From the NCBI GenBank assembly GCA_964247745.1, contig CAXTVT010000116.1:1-7885 (forward strand): a stretch of 7,885 nucleotides of DNA, read 5' to 3'. The translations under genes and the position numbers were made by a program. Below, one piece after another: positions 1 through 4,923 of this stretch. The DNA is from RH-AL1 sp964247745 (GTDB lineage: Bacteria; Pseudomonadota; Alphaproteobacteria; Rhizobiales; Beijerinckiaceae). The notes under the pieces were generated by a model. It made no database searches. It worked only from the letters and a program-made list of their open reading frames with translations, and was not told the origin of the DNA. Each line of letters starts with the position of its first letter. Positions within the stretch are counted from its first letter, which is position 1.

Positions 1-52
1 CGTGCGCGACGGCTGCCACGGCACCGACGTCGACGTCCCGCCGGTTCGCTGA
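1..52 (+). CDS. 3' end of an unidentified gene (partial, 16 codons)
   Basis: The frame starting at base 2 is open to a TGA at 50-52 and reads VRDGCHGTDVDVPPVR. Fifteen of its 16 sense codons end in G or C, which is what real genes in this window look like; the other two forward frames lack that bias. This supports the tail of a protein whose body lies before the window. The short tail is not enough to name a family. The gene ends 46 bases before the EcfG-like promoter of the next gene, so the two are probably transcribed separately. Confidence 0.45.
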   Translation, partial: VRDGCHGTDVDVPPVR

Positions 53-98
53 CCGCCCGTCTAATACTAGAAACGCCTTTGAATCCCGCATTCTAGCT

Positions 99-123
99 GG
101 AACTAGGCGGAAACGTGGCCGTT
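99..123 (+). promoter_or_regulatory. EcfG-type (general stress response) promoter
   Basis: GGAAC at 99-103 and CGTT at 120-123 are separated by exactly 16 bases, a full match to the known alphaproteobacterial EcfG consensus GGAAC-N16/17-CGTT. It lies in non-coding DNA and points at the DUF1328 gene. Transcription would start near base 130, giving a leader of about 24 bases that still contains the ribosome binding site at 142-145. Position, spacing and orientation all fit; no transcription data are available. Confidence 0.7.
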
Positions 124-141
124 GCGCTGCGGTACAAACCT

Positions 142-145
142 GGAG
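142..145 (+). promoter_or_regulatory. Ribosome binding site fixing the DUF1328 start
   Basis: GGAG lies 8 bases before the ATG at 154. This favours 154 over the in-frame GTG at 115. The GTG would also lie inside the EcfG-like promoter and upstream of its predicted transcription start. Confidence 0.65.
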
Positions 146-153
146 CATGCGCC

Positions 154-330
154 ATGGGCGTCGGCAATCTTCTCTACTGGGCTCTGATCTTCCTGGTCAT
201 CGCCATCATCGCGGGCTTCCTGGGGTTCGGCGGCGCGGCGGGCGCGGCCTCCCAAATCGGCACCATCATCTTCTACGTGGCGATCATCCTGCTCGTCGTG
301 TCGCTGATCATGAACTTCGTGAGGCGCTGA
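154..330 (+). CDS. DUF1328 small inner-membrane protein
   Basis: A 58-residue, almost wholly hydrophobic protein with two membrane segments (about residues 5-22 and 36-54) joined by a Gly/Ala-rich turn (GFGGAAGAA, residues 24-32), ending in Arg-Arg. This is the typical size and pattern of the DUF1328/YtjA family, whose function is unknown; members are widespread in proteobacteria and often stress-linked. The start at 154 is chosen because the GGAG at 142-145 is well spaced and the family begins just before its first membrane segment. The exact EcfG-type promoter upstream suggests induction by the general stress sigma factor. The gene appears to stand alone, followed by a palindrome-rich intergenic stretch. 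Family assignment is from recognition of the sequence pattern; the role is inferred. Confidence 0.88.
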   Translation: MGVGNLLYWALIFLVIAIIAGFLGFGGAAGAASQIGTIIFYVAIILLVVSLIMNFVRR

Positions 331-333
331 TCG

Positions 334-437
334 TCACTCCGGGGGTGGTTTAGCCGAACCCGGAATCCATCGCGTTGGGACAAGGCCGTTGCTAGCTGCG
401 ACGTCATTCCGGGTTCGCGCTGTCGCGCCCGGGATGA
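334..437. repeat. Paired palindromic (REP-like) intergenic element
   Basis: Two related units start with GTCAYTCCGGG (333-343 and 403-413, one mismatch). The first folds as TCCGGG (338-343) with CCCGGA (359-364). The second folds as an 11-pair stem, 404-414 with 427-437, including two G-T pairs. In addition, CGAACCCGGAAT (355-366) is a perfect 12-base inverted repeat of ATTCCGGGTTCG (406-417), 39 bases apart, so the two small hairpins and one larger hairpin are alternative folds. This layout resembles dispersed palindromic repeats common between genes of Bradyrhizobium-like genomes (from memory, not searched). There is no T-run, so it is not a classical terminator, though it could affect transcript ends between DUF1328 and uppP. 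Confidence 0.65.
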
Positions 438-588
438 TCTCCATCGGCGTCGTATGCCGTCGGCCCGCCGATCGGTTCGTGGGTAACATGTCCCTCCGCC
501 TCGCCCCGCGTTGCGCTCGTTTCGCGAAACTGAGATGCAGGGTCTTGGCGCGAATCGAACAGCGCGCGCAACGATCCATGGGGTGGCG

Positions 589-1464
589 ATGTCGGATGCC
601 TGCACGTCGGGGCTCGATACCGGGTTCGTCGGGCTCGGCTTCCTGAAGGTCGGCTTTCTCGGCATCGTCCAGGGCATCACGGAACTGCTGCCGATCTCGT
701 CGACCGCGCACATGCGGATCGTGCCGGCCCTGCTCGGCTGGCAGGATCCGGGCTCGGCCTTCTCCGCCGCCATGCAGCTCGCCGCCCTCGCCGCCGTGGT
801 GTCCTACTTCTGGGCCGACGTGCGCGGCCTCGCCGAGGGGACGCTGGCGGCCATCGGCCGGCGCGATTTCGCCGACTGGAACTTCCGCTTCTTCGTCTGG
901 ATCCTCTTCGCCACGGTACCGATCGCCGTTGGCGGAGTGCTGCTGAAGTCCAAGCTCAACGCCTGCAATTCTCCGTTGCGCACGCTGGCCGTCATCGGGC
1001 TCGCCTGCATCGTGATGGGGGCGCTGCTGGCCTATGCCGAGCGAGCCGCGCGCCATACCCGCACGATCGACAACGTCTCCCTCAAGGATGCGATGTGGGT
1101 CGGCCTGGCGCAGGTGGGAGCACTGATCCCCGGCGTGTCGCGCTCCGGTTCGACGCTGACGGCGGCGCTGTTCCTCGGCATGCGACGCGACGAGGCGGCG
1201 CGCTTCTCGTTCCTGCTCGGCATCCCCGCCATCGCGCTCGCCGGTCTCGCCGAGCTCTGGGCTTTACGCAAGGCGGGCATCGGCTTCCACGGCTGGGCGA
1301 TCCTCGCCTTCGGGCTCGTCGTCGCCTCGATCTCGGCCTTCGCCGCGATCTGGGGCCTGATGCGCGTGCTGGAACGCTTCTCCGCCTGGCCGTTCGTCGC
1401 CTATCGCTTCGCGCTCGGCGTCTTCCTGATCGTCAGCGTGATCACCGGGTTCCTGCCGAACTGA
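589..1464 (+). CDS. uppP: Undecaprenyl-diphosphatase UppP (BacA family)
   Basis: Integral membrane enzyme that dephosphorylates undecaprenyl diphosphate to the monophosphate, recycling the lipid carrier for peptidoglycan and other envelope polymers; overproduction is known to give bacitracin resistance. The product is 291 residues (E. coli BacA: 273). Both family signatures are present: the (E/Q)xxxE motif as Q28-G-I-T-E32 followed by LPISSTAH (34-41), and PGxSRSxxT as PGVSRSGST (181-189) with R185. The first motif uses Gln where E. coli has Glu, a variant allowed by the family consensus. Several hydrophobic segments follow through to the C-terminus. The ATG at 589 is chosen because a G-rich stretch (580-583) lies just before it and the protein then begins about 20 residues before the first conserved helix. 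In-frame TTG 511 and ATG 535 would add a polar tail unlike the family. No promoter was recognised in the 258 bases upstream. Confidence 0.92.
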   Translation: MSDACTSGLDTGFVGLGFLKVGFLGIVQGITELLPISSTAHMRIVPALLGWQDPGSAFSAAMQLAALAAVVSYFWADVRGLAEGTLAAIGRRDFADWNFRFFVWILFATVPIAVGGVLLKSKLNACNSPLRTLAVIGLACIVMGALLAYAERAARHTRTIDNVSLKDAMWVGLAQVGALIPGVSRSGSTLTAALFLGMRRDEAARFSFLLGIPAIALAGLAELWALRKAGIGFHGWAILAFGLVVASISAFAAIWGLMRVLERFSAWPFVAYRFALGVFLIVSVITGFLPN

Positions 1465-1575
1465 GCGCTGCCCGCCCGACGCAAGCCGGATCGAGATGCT
1501 TTCGAGGCGGAGGCAGCTTCGTCGTGGCTGGTGCGTTGGCGCTCCGCGGCGAAGGCGTCGCACAGGAGCCTGCCC

Positions 1576-2028
1576 ATGAGCATTTTCGGGACGATCATGT
1601 CCAAGGTCTTCGGCCATAGCGGCGACGCGCCGCCGACGGCCCCGGCGAGCCCCGAGGCCACCAACACGGGATCGTCCGCCGCCGGCACCGCGCCGCCGGC
1701 CGCACCCGCCACCCCTTCGGCGGAGACCGGCGGCTCCACGTCGACGGCCACTCCCGCCGCAGGCGGCCAGAGCGTCGACGTCGCCCAGGTCCTCGACGGC
1801 ATGGAGAGCCACGCCGGACAGACTCTGGATTGGCGCCATTCCATCGTCGACCTGATGAAGCTGCTGGGACTGGATTCCAGCCTGCACGCCCGCAAGGAAC
1901 TTGCCGGCGAGCTGCACTACACCGGCGACACCGACGATTCGGCGACGATGAACATGTGGCTGCACAAAGAGGTCATGGCCAAATTCGCGGCCAACGGCGG
2001 CAAGCTGCCGTCCGATCTCGCGCACTGA
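1576..2028 (+). CDS. DUF3597 family protein
   Basis: A 150-residue protein of unknown function with three parts: a short hydrophobic head MSIFGTIMSKVFG (1-13), a low-complexity linker rich in Ala, Pro, Thr and Ser (about 14-64), and a conserved C-terminal domain (about 66-150) with LDWRHSIVDLMK (84-95), the ARKELAGEL segment and YTGD. These are the hallmarks of DUF3597 (Pfam PF12200). Nothing suggests an enzyme: no obvious catalytic motif is seen. The start is set by AGGAG at 1564-1568, seven bases before the ATG. It lies 111 bases after uppP on the same strand, so co-transcription is possible but not shown. It converges on the cupin gene, with a hairpin at 2037-2052 between them. The variable linker may make length differ between relatives. 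Confidence 0.9.
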   Translation: MSIFGTIMSKVFGHSGDAPPTAPASPEATNTGSSAAGTAPPAAPATPSAETGGSTSTATPAAGGQSVDVAQVLDGMESHAGQTLDWRHSIVDLMKLLGLDSSLHARKELAGELHYTGDTDDSATMNMWLHKEVMAKFAANGGKLPSDLAH

Positions 2029-2036
2029 TCCGGCAA

Positions 2037-2063
2037 GTCCGCGGTTGCGGACCTGCTCCTTTT
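2037..2063. terminator. Possible terminator between convergent genes
   Basis: GTCCGC (2037-2042), loop GGTT, GCGGAC (2047-2052) form a perfect six-pair stem nine bases after the DUF3597 stop. A pyrimidine-rich stretch with TTTT at 2060-2063 follows on the plus strand. The T-run begins eight bases after the stem, farther than ideal. On the minus strand the hairpin lies downstream of the cupin gene but lacks a following T-run, so any action there would be weaker. Confidence 0.45.
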
Positions 2064-2086
2064 CCCAGGATCGGTGCCGGCGCGAC

Positions 2087-2392
2087 CTAACCTAGGTTGG
2101 TCTCGACCAGAACCGTGGCTTCGTCGAATTCGGCGGCATGCCATGTCTCCGCCGGAAAATGGAACAGGCTGCCGGCCGTAAATGGCTGGCGGCCTTCTCG
2201 TGTTTCGAGCGTGCCGGCGCCGCTGATCACTTGCACGAACTGCTCGTGGGCATGGGAATGGCGGCCGGCCTTGGTACCGGCCGCGATCTCGACCCGGACG
2301 AGCGAGGCGCCGTCTCCTTTCAAGCTGCGTTTGTCGACGGGCGGTCCCGCGGGCTCGGACGACAGGTCGTTCCAATGCTGCAGGATGGGCAT
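2087..2392 (-). CDS. Small single-domain cupin protein
   Basis: A 101-residue single cupin barrel. Motif 1 is G43-R-H45-S-H47-A-H-E-Q51 followed by VQVISGAG; motif 2 is FPAETWH (79-85). In the cupin family the metal ligands are two His plus a Glu/Gln from motif 1 and one His from motif 2, here H45, H47, Q51 and H85. It therefore probably binds a divalent metal, with Gln in the usual Glu position as in other HxHxHEQ cupins. No signal peptide is present, so it is probably cytoplasmic. Substrate cannot be told; such stand-alone cupins range from sugar isomerases and dioxygenases to sensors. The start at 2392 is supported by GAGG (2405-2402) nine bases upstream and by the usual length. It is divergent from the esterase gene, with starts 115 bases apart, and convergent with DUF3597. 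Confidence 0.87.
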   Translation of the reverse strand: MPILQHWNDLSSEPAGPPVDKRSLKGDGASLVRVEIAAGTKAGRHSHAHEQFVQVISGAGTLETREGRQPFTAGSLFHFPAETWHAAEFDEATVLVETNLG

Positions 2393-2440
2393 GGAGAGGA
2401 TCCTCGTTAACGCTCGTGGCGGATGATGGGGCTGGACATG

Positions 2441-2466
2441 GGAACGTGACGGCTCGAAGGAAAGTT
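2441..2466 (+). promoter_or_regulatory. Possible EcfG-type promoter before the esterase gene
   Basis: GGAAC (2441-2445), 17 bases, then AGTT (2463-2466). This matches the EcfG consensus except for A in place of the first C of CGTT. It lies in the divergent intergenic region and points at the esterase gene, predicting a transcript start near 2473 and a leader of about 35 bases. A chance match cannot be excluded. Confidence 0.4.
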
Positions 2467-2507
2467 GGCCTTTCGCTGCACCGCACAAAACGGGAGATCG
2501 GATTATC

Positions 2508-3494
2508 TTGGATCGAGTCGTCGACGCCACGACGGCGGGAGAAGGCGCATCCGACGCCCCGGCGGCACCCGCTTTGATCGAGATCGAATCGTTCGGCACG
2601 AACCCCGGCAACCTCCGCATGTTCGCGGCCGTCCCAGAGGCGGGCTCGCGCGGTCGCCGCCCGCTCGTGGTGCTGTTGCACGGCTGCGGTCAGACGGCGG
2701 CCGGCTATGCCGCCGCCTCGGGATGGTCGCGCCTCGCCGCGCGGCACGGGTTCGTCGCCGTCTACGCCGAGCAGCGCCGAGCCAACAACGACCAGACCTG
2801 CTTCTCGTGGTTCCAGCCTCTCGACATCGCCCGCGTCGGCGGCGAGGCCGAATCGATCCGTCAGATGGTGGCCAAGGCGACCACCGATTTCGGCATCGAC
2901 GTCCGCCGCGTCTTCGTCTCCGGGTTCTCGGCCGGCGGCGCCATGACCTGCGCGATGCTCGCGACCTATCCGGAGGTCTTCGCCGGAGGCGCGATCATCG
3001 CCGGTCTGCCCTACGGTGCGGCGGCCAACGTCGGCGAAGCGTTCGAGGCGATGTACGCCGGCAAGATCAAGGAGGCGCGGGCCTGGGGAGCCCTGGCGCG
3101 CACCGCGTCGGGCGATTATTCCGCCGGTTGGCCCAGCGTGGCGATCTGGCAGGGCATGGCCGACCGTGTCGTCAAGCCGATCAACGCCGGCGAGCTCGCC
3201 AAGCAATGGGCCGACCTGCACGGTCTGGCCGCCACCATGCCCGACGAGGACCGCGTCGGTCCGGCGACGCGGCGCATCTGGCGCAATGCCTCCGGCCGTG
3301 CCTGCGTGACGGACTACGCGCTGCCGGGGCTCGGCCACGGCGCGCCGGTCGCCGAGACCGATCCACCGGCACCCTTCTTCCTGCCCGCCGGCCTCTCCGC
3401 GACCGCGCAGATCGCGGCGGACTTCGGCCTGACCGCGCCCCCCAAGCCGCCGGTCAAGCGGCTGCTGTCGCTGATCGGCCTCGCCTCGGATTGA
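2508..3494 (+). CDS. PHB-depolymerase-family (alpha/beta hydrolase) esterase
   Basis: A 328-residue serine hydrolase of the esterase/PHB depolymerase family (LpqC-like). Visible features: the family opening FGTNPGNLRMF (29-39), oxyanion-loop region HGCGQ (58-62), nucleophile elbow GFSAGG (139-144, Ser141), likely acid Asp219 in QGMADRVV (215-222), and likely base His277 in LPGLGHG (272-278). The triad order Ser-Asp-His is normal. No signal peptide is seen, unlike secreted polymer depolymerases, so an intracellular ester, polyester or feruloyl-like substrate is equally possible. The TTG at 2508 is chosen because no ATG occurs before residue 38, which is already inside the conserved opening, and GGGAG lies at 2492-2496, 11 bases upstream (a long spacing). 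No PHB synthesis gene is nearby. A possible EcfG-type promoter precedes it. It ends 12 bases from the convergent metallopeptidase gene. Confidence 0.87.
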   Translation: MDRVVDATTAGEGASDAPAAPALIEIESFGTNPGNLRMFAAVPEAGSRGRRPLVVLLHGCGQTAAGYAAASGWSRLAARHGFVAVYAEQRRANNDQTCFSWFQPLDIARVGGEAESIRQMVAKATTDFGIDVRRVFVSGFSAGGAMTCAMLATYPEVFAGGAIIAGLPYGAAANVGEAFEAMYAGKIKEARAWGALARTASGDYSAGWPSVAIWQGMADRVVKPINAGELAKQWADLHGLAATMPDEDRVGPATRRIWRNASGRACVTDYALPGLGHGAPVAETDPPAPFFLPAGLSATAQIAADFGLTAPPKPPVKRLLSLIGLASD

Positions 3495-3506
3495 CGGGCG
3501 GCCGGT

Positions 3507-4607
3507 TCAGGCACGGCTCCTTGCGTCGAGGATCCCGGTGGCGTCGCGCACCAGCCCGTGGATGAAGCCGAGCTTGGCGATGACGGCCGGCGACAGGATG
3601 AAGGGGTAGAGCACGTCGTGCCCCATGGTCCGGTTGAGCGAGTTCAGCGCGGTCGAAACCGGCAGCCAGACCTTGATCAGCGCCTCGACGCTGGGCGCGT
3701 CGTAGGGATCGATCCCGTAATCCACGGCGAACTCGCCATCGCGATCGACGGCGGGCGCGAGCTTGACGTCGTAGGCCTGGGCCATCTCCATCGTGTCGAC
3801 GATGTGCAGGTAATGCGCCCAGGTCTCGGCGAAATCCTCCCAGGGATGCGCCGTGGCGTAGGCGCTGACGAAACGGTTCTGCCAGTCGATCGGCGGCCCG
3901 GCGGCATAGTGCTGCGCGAGCGCCTTCCGATAGTCGGCGCCGTCGTCGCCGAAGACCCGGCGACACGCGGCGAGCATGCCGCCGTCGCGCACCAGCCTAT
4001 CCCAGACGTAGTGCCCGACCTCGTGGCGGAAATGGCCCAGCAGCGTACGGTAGGGCTCGCCCATCAGCTTGCGGCGTCTCTCGCGCTCGGCGTCGTTGGC
4101 CTCGCTGAGCGCGATCGTGATCGTGCCGTTGTCGTGGCCCGTCATCACCTTCTGGTTCGCCGGCGCGGCGGGATCGTCGGCCATGAACTTGAAGGTCAGC
4201 GGCTCGGGACCGCCGCGCATGTCGATGGCGTCGCAGAGACCGAGGCGCTCGAGCGTGTAGAACAGCCGGTGCTTGGCGGCCTCGATCTTGTGCCAGGCCA
4301 GCCGGTTGTCGTCGACCGCGAGCTCGGGGATGACGTGGTTGTGCCGGCAGGCGACGCAGAAGATCTCGCCCTCGGCGACGTCGACGAGCCAGTTGCACAC
4401 GGCATGGGCGGCGTTGGCGCAGAGCTTGAAGGTGCGGCCTGGCACGCCGAGCGCAACCCAGGTGTCGCCGGTCGAATCCGGCGCGGGCTCGAGCGCCTGA
4501 AGCGCCGTGGTCGCCGGCCAGAAGCCGACCGCGTGGCGGCAGCGCTCGCAGCGCGTGTTCTCGAAGAACAGGATCTGCGCGCAGCTTTGGCAGGAAAAAA
4601 GTCGCAT
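3507..4607 (-). CDS. Zinc-ribbon putative metallopeptidase (Peptidase_Mx family)
   Basis: A 366-residue protein. The N-terminus is a zinc ribbon with CQSC (C6, C9) and CERC (C20, C23). A second Cys set follows: C63, C71 and CVAC (C84, C87). The rest matches the putative zinc-binding metallopeptidase family (Pfam zinc_ribbon_6 plus Peptidase_Mx). The catalytic motif is HFRHEVGHY, with H195 and H199 as zinc ligands and E196 as general base; a third ligand probably comes from HPWEDFAETWAHY (254-266), by analogy with other HExxH families. No signal peptide or membrane segment, so cytoplasmic. The substrate of this family is not known to me. The start at 4607 is fixed by GGAGG (4620-4616), eight bases upstream; the frame stays open to 4715 but that part is Arg-rich and lies before this site. 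A possible EcfG-type promoter lies at 4663-4639. Confidence 0.88.
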   Translation of the reverse strand: MRLFSCQSCAQILFFENTRCERCRHAVGFWPATTALQALEPAPDSTGDTWVALGVPGRTFKLCANAAHAVCNWLVDVAEGEIFCVACRHNHVIPELAVDDNRLAWHKIEAAKHRLFYTLERLGLCDAIDMRGGPEPLTFKFMADDPAAPANQKVMTGHDNGTITIALSEANDAERERRRKLMGEPYRTLLGHFRHEVGHYVWDRLVRDGGMLAACRRVFGDDGADYRKALAQHYAAGPPIDWQNRFVSAYATAHPWEDFAETWAHYLHIVDTMEMAQAYDVKLAPAVDRDGEFAVDYGIDPYDAPSVEALIKVWLPVSTALNSLNRTMGHDVLYPFILSPAVIAKLGFIHGLVRDATGILDARSRA

Positions 4608-4615
4608 CCCCGGCG

Positions 4616-4620
4616 CCTCC
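4616..4620 (-). promoter_or_regulatory. Ribosome binding site of the metallopeptidase gene
   Basis: Read on the minus strand this is GGAGG, eight bases before the ATG at 4607. It decides this start over upstream in-frame codons as far as 4715. Confidence 0.65.
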
Positions 4621-4638
4621 AAGCGCGGTCGCTCGGCC

Positions 4639-4663
4639 AACCGCAGCCGGGAGGGGCGGTTCC
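4639..4663 (-). promoter_or_regulatory. Possible EcfG-type promoter before the metallopeptidase
   Basis: On the minus strand GGAAC (4663-4659), 16 bases, then GGTT (4642-4639): an EcfG-like element with G instead of C at the first -10 position. A transcript would start near 4632, giving a leader of about 25 bases that includes the GGAGG at 4620-4616. The geometry fits well but the -10 is imperfect and the region is GC-rich, so chance is possible. Confidence 0.38.
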
Positions 4664-4923
4664 GGCGACCCCGGTGCCGGCGCGGTCTGCGCTCATCGCG
4701 CCACACTGGTCGCAAATAGTCGCGCGGCCGGCGCCAAAACTTGTTCGACGCAGTACAAGCCGAAAGCGATCGCGCGCAGACGTGCTCAGCCTTCGTTCAG
4801 GATGATCGCGCAAAGACACTGGGACGACGGGTGCTTGCGAACACGAGCCGGGCCCTTCGCGTGATACGACGTTTCAGGACGCCGCGCGCGCCCGCTCGGA
4901 CGGCCGGAACCTTGGGACAGGGT

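Larger units (their letters stand above)
4608..4923. other. Divergent intergenic region (316 bases)
   Basis: This stretch separates the metallopeptidase (minus) from the membrane protein (plus). Its left part holds the metallopeptidase ribosome binding site (4616-4620) and a possible EcfG-like promoter (4639-4663). The middle (about 4700-4800) is less GC-rich, as promoter DNA often is, but I see no clear -35/-10 pair for the membrane-protein gene. The plus frame of that gene is open back to 4741, encoding an Arg-rich stretch that I judge non-coding. No RNA gene or repeat is recognised here. Confidence 0.5.

Noticed and set aside
511..588. Longer UppP starting at TTG 511 or ATG 535
   Set aside because: The extra residues are polar and unlike UppP N-termini; ATG 589 gives a normal family length and has a G-rich site just before it.
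1371..1395. GGAAC followed by CGTT inside uppP
   Set aside because: The spacer is 15 bases rather than 16-17 and it lies within conserved coding sequence, so it is taken as chance.
3558..4805. Long plus-strand open frame opposite the metallopeptidase
   Set aside because: It is a shadow of the minus-strand gene: low-complexity Val/Gly/Arg/Asp-rich sequence without domain features, while the opposite strand has zinc ribbon and HExxH motifs.
4835..4867. TTGCGA and TGATAC as a sigma-70-like promoter before the membrane protein
   Set aside because: The spacing is 21 bases, too long for a normal housekeeping promoter, and both boxes are weak.
4741..4923. In-frame extension of the membrane-protein gene back to a TTG at 4741
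   Set aside because: The added 61 residues are Arg-rich without family character, the first membrane segment already falls normally after the ATG at 4924, and that ATG has a nearby GGGA.
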